From Paractinoplanes polyasparticus (GTDB lineage: Bacteria; Actinomycetota; Actinomycetes; Mycobacteriales; Micromonosporaceae): DNA of 64,000 nucleotides. A program made the position numbers and the translations under genes. The stretch is from assembly GCF_019710575.1 (NCBI RefSeq), contig NZ_JAHWFK010000011.1, positions 103,749 to 167,748 on the forward strand. The letters run 5' to 3'. Positions 36,196 through 44,697 of this stretch are shown piece after piece (within the stretch, counting starts at the first letter, position 1; each line of letters opens with the position of its first letter). The notes under the pieces were generated by a model. That model worked only from the letters and a program-made list of their open reading frames with translations, made no database searches and was not told the origin of the DNA.

Positions 36196-38139
36196 TCAGG
36201 CGGGCAGCCGCAGGGAGTTGACCGGAGTCAGGGGCAGCAGCTTCTTGCCGGTGGGGCCGATCTGGATCTCGGTGTCCATCGACGGGCAGACGCCGCAGTC
36301 GAAGCACGGGGTCCAGCGGCAGTCGTCCTGCTCGAACTCGGACGTCGAGTCCTGCCAGTCCTGCCAGAGCCAGTCCTTGTCGAGGCCGGAATCCAGGTGG
36401 TCCCAGGGGAGCACCTCGGAGTGCTGACGCTCGCGGGTGGTGAACCAGTCGAGGTCGACACCGAAGCCGGGCAGCACCTCGGCGCAGGCCTCGACCCACC
36501 GGGCGTACGAGAAGTGCTCGCTCCAGCCGTCGAACCGGCCGCCTTTTTCCCACACCCGGCGGATGACCGCGCCGACCCGGCGGTCGCCCCGCGAGAGCAG
36601 GCCTTCGATCAGCGAGGGCTCGCCGTCGTGGTAGCGGTAGCCGATCGCGCGGCCCAGCGACCGGTCGCTGTTGATCTCTTGCTTGAGCATCTGGAGGCGG
36701 GCGTCGATGACCTCGGGACGCACCATCGGCGCCCACTGGAACGGGGTGTGCGGCTTCGGCACGAAACCGCCGATCGAGACGGTGCAGCGGATGTCCTTGG
36801 TGCCGGCGGCGGCGCGGCCGGCCTTGATCACCTCGTGCGCCATGCGGCCGATCTGCAGCACGTCGTCGTCGGTCTCGGTCGGCAGCCCGCACATGAAGTA
36901 GAGCTTGACCTGGCGCCAGCCGTTCGAGTACGCCGTGACGACCGTCCGGATCAGGTCTTCCTCGGTCACCATCTTGTTGATGACCTTGCGGATGCGCTCG
37001 GATCCACCCTCGGGCGCGAAGGTCAGGCCCGTCCGGCGGCCGTTCTTCGACAGCTCCTGAGCCAGGTCGATGTTGAAGGCGTCGACCCGGGTCGAGGGCA
37101 GTGACAGCGACACGTTGGTGCCCTCGTACTGCTCGGCGAGGCCGGAGCACATGTCGCCGATCTCGGAGTGGTCGGCGCTCGACAGCGAGAGCAGGCCGAC
37201 CTCGCTGAAGCCCGAGTACTCGAGGCCTTCCTTGATCATCTGGCCGACCGTGGTGATCGAGCGCTCGCGCACCGGGCGCGTGATCATGCCGGCCTGGCAG
37301 AAGCGGCAGCCACGCGTGCAGCCGCGGAAGATCTCGACCGCGTAGCGCTCGTGGACCGTCTCGGCCAGCGGGACCAGGGGCTTCTTGGGGTAGGGCCAGG
37401 CGTCGAGGTCCATCGTCGTGCGCTTGGCCACGCGGAACGGCACGTCGGGGCGGTTGGGCACCACCCGCTGGATGCGGCCGTCGGGCAGGTAGTCGACGTC
37501 ATAGAAGCGGGGGACGTAGATGCTCTCGGTGCGGGCCAGGCGCAGCAGCAGCTCGTCGCGGCCGCCGGGGCAGCCCTCGGCCTTCCACTCCCGGATGATG
37601 CCGGTGATCTCGAGGACGGCCTCTTCACCGTCGCCGAGCACGGCGGCGTCGATGAAGTCGGCGATCGGCTCGGGGTTGAAGCTGGCGTGACCGCCGGCCA
37701 GCACGATCGGGTGGCTCTCGTCGCGGTCGGCGCTCATCAGCGGGATGCCGGCCAGGTCGAGCGCGGAGAGCATGTTGGTGTAGCCGAGCTCGGTCGCGAA
37801 GGACAGGCCGAGGACGTCGAACGCCTTGACCGGGCGGTGGGCGTCGACCGTGAACTGCGGGACGCCGTTCTCCTTCATCAGCGCCTCGAGGTCGGGCCAG
37901 ACCGCGTAGGTGCGCTCGGCCAGCACGTCCTCTTGCTCGTTGAGCACCTCGTAGAGGATCTGGACGCCCTGGTTGGGCAGGCCCACCTCGTAGGCGTCGG
38001 GATACATCAGCGCCCACCGGACCGTCGTCGCGTCCCAGTCCTTGACGACGGCGCCGAGCTCGCCACCCACGTATTGGATCGGCTTGCTGACCCGGGGCAG
38101 CAGCTGCTCGAGCTGCGGGAAGACGGAACGGACACTCAT
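36196..38139 (-). CDS. B12-binding-type radical SAM protein (TIGR03960 family)
   Basis: A 647-residue radical SAM protein. The N-terminal B12-binding-like region contains YPDAYEVGLPNQGVQILYEVLN. The iron-sulfur cysteines are in FRGCTRGCRFCQAGMI (about residues 268-283). SLSSADHSEI and GLTFAPEGGSERIRKVINK are radical-SAM landmarks. A late Cys-rich segment (CRWTPCFDCGVC) may bind a second cluster. Substrate unknown. ATG at 38139 with GGAG 7 nt upstream. Its ATG overlaps the stop of a 27-codon upstream frame. Confidence 0.92.
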   Translation of the reverse strand: MSVRSVFPQLEQLLPRVSKPIQYVGGELGAVVKDWDATTVRWALMYPDAYEVGLPNQGVQILYEVLNEQEDVLAERTYAVWPDLEALMKENGVPQFTVDAHRPVKAFDVLGLSFATELGYTNMLSALDLAGIPLMSADRDESHPIVLAGGHASFNPEPIADFIDAAVLGDGEEAVLEITGIIREWKAEGCPGGRDELLLRLARTESIYVPRFYDVDYLPDGRIQRVVPNRPDVPFRVAKRTTMDLDAWPYPKKPLVPLAETVHERYAVEIFRGCTRGCRFCQAGMITRPVRERSITTVGQMIKEGLEYSGFSEVGLLSLSSADHSEIGDMCSGLAEQYEGTNVSLSLPSTRVDAFNIDLAQELSKNGRRTGLTFAPEGGSERIRKVINKMVTEEDLIRTVVTAYSNGWRQVKLYFMCGLPTETDDDVLQIGRMAHEVIKAGRAAAGTKDIRCTVSIGGFVPKPHTPFQWAPMVRPEVIDARLQMLKQEINSDRSLGRAIGYRYHDGEPSLIEGLLSRGDRRVGAVIRRVWEKGGRFDGWSEHFSYARWVEACAEVLPGFGVDLDWFTTRERQHSEVLPWDHLDSGLDKDWLWQDWQDSTSEFEQDDCRWTPCFDCGVCPSMDTEIQIGPTGKKLLPLTPVNSLRLPA

Positions 38140-38219
38140 GCCGGCACTCCGCTTCGCTCCGTGCCGACATGAGGCACCAACGCGCTGTGCTGGTTGATTC
38201 GCTCGCTCCGCTCGCTCAT
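38136..38219 (-). CDS. 27-codon coupled frame from an AGCGAGCGGAGCGAGCG-type repeat
   Basis: Starts MSERSERINQHS and ends TERSGVPA, stopping in an ATGA overlap with the radical SAM gene. The DNA consists of GAGCGAGCGGAGCGAGCG and a GTGCCG/GGCACGG inverted pair, a pattern widespread as intergenic repeats in actinomycetes. It may set translational coupling for the downstream gene; peptide stability is doubtful. Confidence 0.35.
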   Translation of the reverse strand: MSERSERINQHSALVPHVGTERSGVPA

Positions 38220-38239
38220 GGGCCTCTAGGGTACGCGCG

Positions 38240-38623
38240 TCAGCTGCCTATCTCGGCTGCGGCCCGGTCGAGGTCGGTGGCCAGCACGTCCTCGCGGAAC
38301 GCGCACAGCTGGAGCGTCATGCGGGCGGCGCCCGTCTCCCCCACCACCAGCCGGGCCGGCTTGCCGTGGTCGTTGAGATCACCGATCAGCGCGTCGAGCA
38401 GGCGTACCCCGGCGCTGTCGAGGAACGAGACGGTGGTCAGGTCGATGAGCACCTTGCCGGCCTTCTCGATCCGCTCGACGATCGCCTTGCCGATCTCGGG
38501 CGCGTTGGACAGATCGATCTCGCCGGTCAGCGAGACCAGCTCGGCGTCGCCCAACGTCGAGAAGGTGACCCAGCGATGCAGATCGCCCCTCGGCACGGGG
38601 CGGCCACCCCGGGTGAATTCCAT
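38240..38623 (-). CDS. STAS-domain anti-sigma factor antagonist
   Basis: A 127-residue RsbV/SpoIIAA-like protein. The conserved phosphorylatable serine is in TVSFLDSAGVRLLDAL (DSAG). VSLTGEIDLSNAPEIG is the usual first helix region. It would be phosphorylated by an RsbW-type kinase and dephosphorylated by the upstream phosphatase. ATG at 38623 overlaps that gene's stop as TGATG and has GGAGG 7 nt upstream; a GTG one codon earlier is possible. Last gene of the rsbQ-phosphatase-STAS operon. Confidence 0.9.
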   Translation of the reverse strand: MEFTRGGRPVPRGDLHRWVTFSTLGDAELVSLTGEIDLSNAPEIGKAIVERIEKAGKVLIDLTTVSFLDSAGVRLLDALIGDLNDHGKPARLVVGETGAARMTLQLCAFREDVLATDLDRAAAEIGS

Positions 38624-41124
38624 CACCTCACCTCCCGCCGCCCACGCCGCATGGTGACGGTGGTGCCGTCACTGCGGTCGAACAGGACCTGGTCCATCGA
38701 CTCGCGGATCAGCTGGAGACCGCGCCCGCGGGCCACGTCACTGACCGCGCCGCGCCAGGTGCCCCGGTCGGTGACCCGCACCTCGACCGCGTCGGCGGTC
38801 ACCGTGGCCACGACGTCGATCATGCCGAACGGGTCGTCGCGGTAGCCGTGCTCGATCGCGTTGGCCACCGCCTCGGAGCAGGCCAGCAGCACCGCGTCGC
38901 GGCACTCGGGCTCGACCTCGTGGCCCACCAGCCAGGCCCGCAGGTCGGCTCGGAGCAGGGCGATCTGCATGCGGTCGGCGCCGATCGTGCGCTCGATGCG
39001 TTCCTCGGCGCCGAGCGTCAGGCAGAGCATGCAGACGTCGTCGCTGTGGTCGCGGCCGACCAGGGTGTCGGCCAGGGTGGCCGCCAGCCCCTGCAGAGGG
39101 GCGTCCCGGCGCCGCGCCCACTCGCGGGCGAGCAGCTCGAAGCCCTTGTCGATCGGGCGGGTGCGGCGCTCGATCAGGCCGTCGGTGTAGAGCAGCAGGC
39201 GGCTGCCGGCGGGCAACCGGCGGCGGTGCTCGGTGCGGACCTTGTTGCCGGCCTTGGAACCCAGCGGCGCCGAGCGGCCCTGCAGCAGGTATTCCGGCGA
39301 GCCGGCCGGCTCCTGCAGCAGCGGCGGCAGGTGGCCGGCGCACGAGTAGGCCACCTCGCCGTTGGCCAGGTCGACCTCGACGTAGGCCACGGTGGCCATG
39401 CGGGCCGACTCGACCCGCTCGACGAACCGGTCCAGCCCCTCGATCAGCTGGGCCGGCCCGGTCGCGCTGGAGGCGAGCGCGCGCACCGCGCTGCGGAGCT
39501 GGCCCATCGTGGTGGCTGCCTCGATGCCCCGGCCGACCACGTCGCCGACCACGACGGCCAGCTTGTCCGGGGTGATCAGGAAGGCGTCGAACCAGTCGCC
39601 GCCGACCTCGAGGTCGAGCGCGGCCGCCTGATAGTGGGTCTCGACCGCGAACCGGCTGTCGCCGCCGGGCAGGTCGCCGGCGAGGAGGCTGCGCTGGAGC
39701 GTACGGGCGATCTGCCGTTCCTGCTCGTAGAGGCGGGCGTTCTCCAGCGCGAGCCCGGCCCGGTCGGCCAGTTCGATCAGGAACGCCTGCTCGGCCGCGA
39801 TGCCGCGCCGGTTGGTGGACATCCGCAGCGCCAGCGTGCCCAGCACCAGCCCCCGGGCCGTCAGCGGCAGCACCGAGCAGTCGAGCTGGTCGCCCTCGGC
39901 GGCGAACACCGGCTCGCCGCTCGCGGCCACCTTGCCCAGCCGCTGGGTCAGCAGCTCTTCGTCGGGGCGGGGACCGCCGCCGTGCTCGACAAGCGCGGGC
40001 GTGCCCACCTGCAGGCGCACCTCGGCCCAGTCGGCGATCTCGGGCACGACCCGGTCGATCAGCCGGCGGGTGCGCGGCAGCAGCCGGTGCAGCTCGTCGA
40101 GCGACCGCGTGGTGCCGGCCAGGAACTTGGAGCGGTCCTCGCGGCGGCGGACCTCGTCGTAGAGCCGGGCCCGGTCGAGCGCCTGGCCGGACTGCTGACC
40201 GAGCAGGCGGACGACCCGCAGCTCACCGTCGGTGAGCTTGCGCTCGCCCTTGAAGCTGAACGCCAGCACGCCGAGCGTCTCGACGGTGGAGCGCTCGTCG
40301 GCCGGGCCGGTCGTCAGCGGCAGCAGCACGACGGTGTTGCGGCCCGAGCGGCGCATGCTCTCGACCAGGTCGGGGAAGTGCGTGCGGGCCTCGGCGACCG
40401 AGGGCACCACGTGCAGGTCGCCGCGCTCGGCCACCCGGGCCACGGCCCGCTCGGACGTGCGCGGCATGTCGTCCCAGTTGCCGGTGGTCGGGTCGGTCGA
40501 CGCCACGGCGTAGATGACGTCACGCTCGTCGTCGACCAGGTAGATGCTGCTGCTGGCCGCGCCGAAGGCGGCCTCGGGTGCGCGGACCACCGCCTCGGCC
40601 ACCTCGGCCTCGGTCGGCGCGGCGGCCAGGTCGGCCACGATCTGCTGCAGCACCCGGACCCGCCGCTCGGAGGACTCGGCGATCTGCCGCGCGAGCAGCA
40701 GTTCCGTCTCGTACTGGCGGCGCTCGGTGGCGTTGAACAGGGTCGTGCGGATCGCCCGGGGCTGCCCCGTCCCGCTGCGGGCCAGCACCGAGTTGACCAG
40801 CGTGGGCAGCTGCCGTCCGTCCGAGCAGACCACATCGAACGCGAGCTCGTGCACCTCGTCCTGCATGCGCAGCAGCGGGGCGTAGTGGGTCTCGTGATAG
40901 ATCTGCCCGCCGGAGGTGAGCAGGTCACGGAACCGGCGGTGCCCGACCAACTCGCCGCGCGTGTATCCGGTCCAGCTCAGGAACGTCTGGTTGACCCGGA
41001 CGATCGTGCCGTCGGGGAGCGTGGTCAGGTACCCGCACGGCGCGTGCTCGTACAGGTCGTCGGGGTCTTCGTCCCAGGGCGGCCGCAGGTCCTGCGTCAC
41101 GTCCGGCCCACCAGAGTCACTCAC
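38623..41124 (-). CDS. PAS-GAF-GAF-PP2C(SpoIIE)-HATPase stress-signalling protein
   Basis: An 833-residue regulator. Order: PAS (about 20-140, LPDGTIVRVNQTFLSWTGY), two GAF-like domains (about 160-330, 345-490), SpoIIE-type PP2C phosphatase (about 510-705, with GGDWFDAF, VVGDVVGRG and LYTDGLIERR metal aspartates), and an RsbW-like HATPase (about 715-833, LACSEAVANAIEHGY). It likely dephosphorylates the downstream STAS protein, and its own kinase domain could rephosphorylate it or bind a sigma factor. The signal enters through PAS/GAF and perhaps RsbQ. B. subtilis RsbP has only PAS plus PP2C. 12 bp from the rsbQ-like gene. Confidence 0.9.
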   Translation of the reverse strand: MSDSGGPDVTQDLRPPWDEDPDDLYEHAPCGYLTTLPDGTIVRVNQTFLSWTGYTRGELVGHRRFRDLLTSGGQIYHETHYAPLLRMQDEVHELAFDVVCSDGRQLPTLVNSVLARSGTGQPRAIRTTLFNATERRQYETELLLARQIAESSERRVRVLQQIVADLAAAPTEAEVAEAVVRAPEAAFGAASSSIYLVDDERDVIYAVASTDPTTGNWDDMPRTSERAVARVAERGDLHVVPSVAEARTHFPDLVESMRRSGRNTVVLLPLTTGPADERSTVETLGVLAFSFKGERKLTDGELRVVRLLGQQSGQALDRARLYDEVRRREDRSKFLAGTTRSLDELHRLLPRTRRLIDRVVPEIADWAEVRLQVGTPALVEHGGGPRPDEELLTQRLGKVAASGEPVFAAEGDQLDCSVLPLTARGLVLGTLALRMSTNRRGIAAEQAFLIELADRAGLALENARLYEQERQIARTLQRSLLAGDLPGGDSRFAVETHYQAAALDLEVGGDWFDAFLITPDKLAVVVGDVVGRGIEAATTMGQLRSAVRALASSATGPAQLIEGLDRFVERVESARMATVAYVEVDLANGEVAYSCAGHLPPLLQEPAGSPEYLLQGRSAPLGSKAGNKVRTEHRRRLPAGSRLLLYTDGLIERRTRPIDKGFELLAREWARRRDAPLQGLAATLADTLVGRDHSDDVCMLCLTLGAEERIERTIGADRMQIALLRADLRAWLVGHEVEPECRDAVLLACSEAVANAIEHGYRDDPFGMIDVVATVTADAVEVRVTDRGTWRGAVSDVARGRGLQLIRESMDQVLFDRSDGTTVTMRRGRREVR

Positions 41125-41136
41125 GGTCCGCCGCTT

Positions 41137-41934
41137 CTAAAGCCAGGCCTTCATGGCGTCGATGGTTTCCTCCGGGGCGCTCAGGTTGGGGCAGTGGCCC
41201 GTGGCGTTGAGGTGCACCAGTGTGCTCCCGGTGATGTGCTTGTGAACGTAGTCGCCGACGGCGGCCGGCGCGATCACATCATCGGAACACTGGAGGATGA
41301 GCGCGGGTGTGCGCAACTCGAGAAGGTCGTCGCGGTTGTCGGACAGGAACGTGACCCGCGCGAACTTCTTGGCGATCTCGGGATCGGTGCGGCAGAAGCT
41401 GTTGGTCAACTCGGCACCGAGCTCGGGCCGCTCGGAGTTGCCCATGATCACTGGCGCCATGGTGCTCGACCAGCCGAGATAGTTGCTGTCGAGCGAGACG
41501 AGCAGCGACTCGATGTCGTCCTTGTTGAAGCCGCCCACGTAGCCCTCGACGGGCTCGTTGATGTAGCGCGGGGACGGGCCGATGAGCACCAGGCGGGCGA
41601 AGCGCTCGGGCTCCTTGATCGCCGCGAGCACGCCGATCATGGCGCTCACCGAGTGGCCGACGAAGACGACGTCCCACAGGTCGTGCTCGTGCAGGATGTC
41701 GAGGATGTCGTCGGCGTAGCCGCCGAGCGTGGAATGGCGGTCGTCGTCGTAGGCCGACAGGTCGGACCGGCCGTTGCCGACGTGATCGAAAAGTATGAGC
41801 CGATGAGAGTCCGCGAAGGCCGGAGCGACAAGACGCCACATGTTCTGGTCGCAGCCGTAACCGTGGGCGAACACCATCGGCTGACCGGTGGGATTCCCGG
41901 TCAGAGTGACGGCGTTCCGCTGTGTCGTTCTCAT
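41137..41934 (-). CDS. RsbQ-like alpha/beta hydrolase
   Basis: A 265-residue hydrolase of the RsbQ/KAI2 group. The catalytic triad can be placed: S95 in VGHSVSAMIG, D218 or D219 in QCSDDVIAP, H247 in TGHCPNLS, with the oxyanion loop FAHGYGCDQNMW. These match B. subtilis RsbQ in spacing and the HSVSAMIG element. RsbQ is required for RsbP signalling of energy stress; here the next gene encodes an RsbP-like phosphatase, so the pairing is conserved. The ligand is unknown. TAGAGT lies 9 nt upstream of the ATG. Confidence 0.9.
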   Translation of the reverse strand: MRTTQRNAVTLTGNPTGQPMVFAHGYGCDQNMWRLVAPAFADSHRLILFDHVGNGRSDLSAYDDDRHSTLGGYADDILDILHEHDLWDVVFVGHSVSAMIGVLAAIKEPERFARLVLIGPSPRYINEPVEGYVGGFNKDDIESLLVSLDSNYLGWSSTMAPVIMGNSERPELGAELTNSFCRTDPEIAKKFARVTFLSDNRDDLLELRTPALILQCSDDVIAPAAVGDYVHKHITGSTLVHLNATGHCPNLSAPEETIDAMKAWL

Positions 41935-42101
41935 GTCCCGGTAACTCTACGGCTCCAGAGCGTCTCGCACATCGCCCTGGTTGTCCGGCATTTGTACGCG
42001 GGAACCGGTCTCAGGACAGAGGCCGCGGGTGGCGCACCGCCTCTAACCTGGGAGTTGACCGCCTCGCCGGGAATCCTGCCGGCAGTGAAGGAGATCAACC
42101 G

Positions 42102-43205
42102 ATGGCCCACGAGCAGCCGGAGGAAACTCAGCCGGCGGCCGGAGTGCCCGACCCGACCCGGCTCGACACCGGCTCCGAACCCTCTACCGTGGACGCGCCG
42201 GCGCGTTGGAGCGCCTCCGCGGCCGTGCCCGAGCCGTCGCCGAAGAAGCCTTGGTGGCGTCGCGACGGCGAACCTCAGCCGGTCGAGGAGGAGCATTGGG
42301 CGACCACCCCGGCGGTCGACCCGTGGGCCGACCAGGACACGCCGTGGGACGCTTTCCCCTTTCCCGAGGTCACCGAGGTGCCGGCGACCGCGCAGCCGGC
42401 GGCCCCGCCGCCCCCGACCCGCGTCGAGCCGCCGGCACCGACAAAGGTCGAGCAGCCGCCCACCGCCGCGCCCACCGCCCCGCCGCCGGCCGGCGCCGAG
42501 CCGCCGCCGCCGAAGCTCTCCAAGAAGGAACGCAAGCGCCTGGAGAAGGCAGCCACGGCCAACCGCCTGCCCGTCCAGACCCGTCCCCCGGCCCCGCCCT
42601 CGCCGCCGCCCGGCCCGATCGTCCAGGGCCGCCGGCTGCCGGCTCCGCCGCCGTGGGCCCCGCGCCAGCCGAGCCGGCCCCTGCCTCCGCCCCGCCGCAA
42701 GCGCCGCTGGGGCCGCCGGCTCGCGTTGCTGAGCCTGCTCGGCGTGGTCTGCTGCTGCGGTCTCCCCTTCGCCTGGTTCCAGTGGCCGAGCGCCCGGCAG
42801 TACCCGGTCAGCGCCGCCCTGCCGAAGTCCTTCGCCGACCTGCAGTTGCGCGACACCGAGGAGACCGGCCCCAACGGCTTCGCCGGCGTCTACCGGGACG
42901 GCCGCGGCAAGCGGGTCTCCGTCTACGGCGAGACCGGTTTCCGGCTCACCCCCGGCTCCGACGTCCGCGGCCGCCTCGACCAGGTCGCCTCCGCCTACAA
43001 CCTGAAGGACGTGCAGTCCTTCGACCTCGGCGAGTCCGGCGCCCACCAGAGCTGCGGCGTCGGCCGCGACGACGGCGTCTCGGTGGTCGTCTGCGCCTGG
43101 GCCGACCACGGCAGCCTGGCCACCGTGCTGCTGACCCGCCGCTCGATCACCGACAGCGCCGACCTGGTCGCCCGCCTGCGGGAAGAAGTGCTGTCTCCCG
43201 GTTGA
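42102..43205 (+). CDS. Pro-rich single-pass membrane protein with conserved Cys-pair C-terminal domain
   Basis: A 367-residue protein. Residues 1-205 are Pro/Ala-rich and disordered, with a basic KKERKRLEK patch. A membrane segment (LALLSLLGVVCCCGLPFAW) follows at about 210-230. The outside domain ends with SCGVGRDDGVSVVVCAWADH and GSLATV. The same Cys-x-V ... V-C-x-WADHGSLA pattern appears in the protein at 62904, so the two are paralogues. Family not named; function unknown. AAGGAG lies 9 nt upstream of the ATG. Confidence 0.75.
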   Translation: MAHEQPEETQPAAGVPDPTRLDTGSEPSTVDAPARWSASAAVPEPSPKKPWWRRDGEPQPVEEEHWATTPAVDPWADQDTPWDAFPFPEVTEVPATAQPAAPPPPTRVEPPAPTKVEQPPTAAPTAPPPAGAEPPPPKLSKKERKRLEKAATANRLPVQTRPPAPPSPPPGPIVQGRRLPAPPPWAPRQPSRPLPPPRRKRRWGRRLALLSLLGVVCCCGLPFAWFQWPSARQYPVSAALPKSFADLQLRDTEETGPNGFAGVYRDGRGKRVSVYGETGFRLTPGSDVRGRLDQVASAYNLKDVQSFDLGESGAHQSCGVGRDDGVSVVVCAWADHGSLATVLLTRRSITDSADLVARLREEVLSPG

Positions 43206-43233
43206 CCGGGCCGGGGCCGGGCACGATGACCAC

Positions 43234-44694
43234 ATGACCCGACGCTGGCTCTTCGCCGATCAGCTCGGCCCGCACTTCCTCGACGCCCCGGGCCAGGAGG
43301 TGCTGCTCGTGGAGTCGAAGGCGGTGTTCCGGCGCCGCGCCTTCCACCGCCAGAAGGCGCACCTGATCCTCTCCGCCCTGCGGCACCGGGCCCGGGACAA
43401 CGGGGTACGGCTCGTCGCAGCCGACACGTACGCCGAGGCTCTGACCGAGCCGGTGACCGTCTGCCATCCCACCTCACGGGCGGCCCGCGACCTGGTCCAC
43501 CGCCTGGAGCAGGTGCAGGAGGTGCTGCCGCCGCGCGGCTTCGTGACCGCGCCGGCCGACTTCACGACCTGGGCGCACGGCCGCGGCCACCTGCGGATGG
43601 AGGACTTCTACCGCGACGCCCGGCAGCGGCACGGCATCCTCATGGACGGCGCCGAGCCGGCCGGCGGCAAGTGGAACCTGGACGCCGACAACCGCGAGCC
43701 ACCGCCGCGCGGCGTCCAGCGGCTCGACGTGCCCGCTCCTCCGGCGATCGTCGAGGACGAGATCGACGAGCAGGTGCGGGCCGACCTCGACCGCTGGCAG
43801 AGCGAGGACGGCATCGAGTTCGTGGGCAACGACGGCCCGCGGATGTTCCCGGCGACCCGGACCGAGGCGCTGGCCCGATTGCGGCACTTCGTGACCCACC
43901 GGCTGCCCACGTTCGGCCCGTACGAGGACGCGATGCTCGCCGGCGACCCGCTGATGAGCCACAGCCTGCTGAGCGCCGCCATGAACCTGGGCCTGCTCGA
44001 TCCGCTCGAGGTCGTGGAGCGCGCCGAGCAGGCGTACCGCGCAGGCGAAGCCCCGCTGGCGAGCGTGGAGGGCTTCGTCCGGCAGATCATCGGCTGGCGC
44101 GACTTCATCTGGCACCTGTACTGGTATTTCGAGCCGGACTACCGGGCCTCCAACGAGCTGGGGGCGCGCCGGGAGCTGCCGCGCTGGTTCGCCGACCTGG
44201 ACGCCGGCGCGGTCGAGGCGCGTTGCCTGTCGGACGTGCTGGCCGGGGTGCGCGACCGCGGCTGGGTGCATCACATCCCGCGCCTGATGGTGCTCGGCAA
44301 CTACGCCATGCAGCGCGGGTGGCGGCCCGGCGCGATGGCCGACTGGTTCCACCGCTCGTTCGTCGACGGCTACGAGTGGGTGATGACGGCCAACGTGATC
44401 GGCATGAGCCAGTACGCCGACTCCGGGCGGATGAGCACCAAGCCGTACGCCTCGGGTGGCGCCTACATCAACCGGATGAGCGACTACTGCGGCGGCTGCC
44501 GCTACGACCCCAAGGTGCGGGTGGGCGACGACGCGTGCCCGTACACGGCCGGTTACTGGGCGTTCCTGGCCCACAACGAGGGCGCGTTCGCCGGCAACCA
44601 CCGCATGCGCCAGCCGCTCAACGGCCTGCACCGGCTGAGCGACGTCGAGGCGCTGATCGAACAGGAGGAGGCGCGCGGCTCGCGGGCCCCCTGA
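43234..44694 (+). CDS. Iron-sulfur bacterial cryptochrome/photolyase (PhrB/CryB group)
   Basis: A 486-residue FAD-binding photolyase-related protein. The N-terminus reads WLFADQLGPHFLDAP, like the antenna domain of this group. Candidate 4Fe-4S cysteines are C331 (ARCLSD), C419 and C422 (DYCGGC) and C435 (DACPYT); the gaps 88, 3 and 13 equal those of Agrobacterium PhrB (C350, C438, C441, C454). Such proteins repair (6-4) photoproducts and bind 6,7-dimethyl-8-ribityllumazine. Whether this one repairs DNA or only senses light is not visible. Starts 28 bp after the membrane-protein gene. Confidence 0.92.
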   Translation: MTRRWLFADQLGPHFLDAPGQEVLLVESKAVFRRRAFHRQKAHLILSALRHRARDNGVRLVAADTYAEALTEPVTVCHPTSRAARDLVHRLEQVQEVLPPRGFVTAPADFTTWAHGRGHLRMEDFYRDARQRHGILMDGAEPAGGKWNLDADNREPPPRGVQRLDVPAPPAIVEDEIDEQVRADLDRWQSEDGIEFVGNDGPRMFPATRTEALARLRHFVTHRLPTFGPYEDAMLAGDPLMSHSLLSAAMNLGLLDPLEVVERAEQAYRAGEAPLASVEGFVRQIIGWRDFIWHLYWYFEPDYRASNELGARRELPRWFADLDAGAVEARCLSDVLAGVRDRGWVHHIPRLMVLGNYAMQRGWRPGAMADWFHRSFVDGYEWVMTANVIGMSQYADSGRMSTKPYASGGAYINRMSDYCGGCRYDPKVRVGDDACPYTAGYWAFLAHNEGAFAGNHRMRQPLNGLHRLSDVEALIEQEEARGSRAP

Positions 44695-44697
44695 CCC

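Noticed and set aside
38848..42732. A 1294-codon plus-strand open frame
   Set aside because: It lies antisense to the phosphatase and hydrolase genes and runs into an unrelated frame; it exists only because high-GC antisense frames lack stops.
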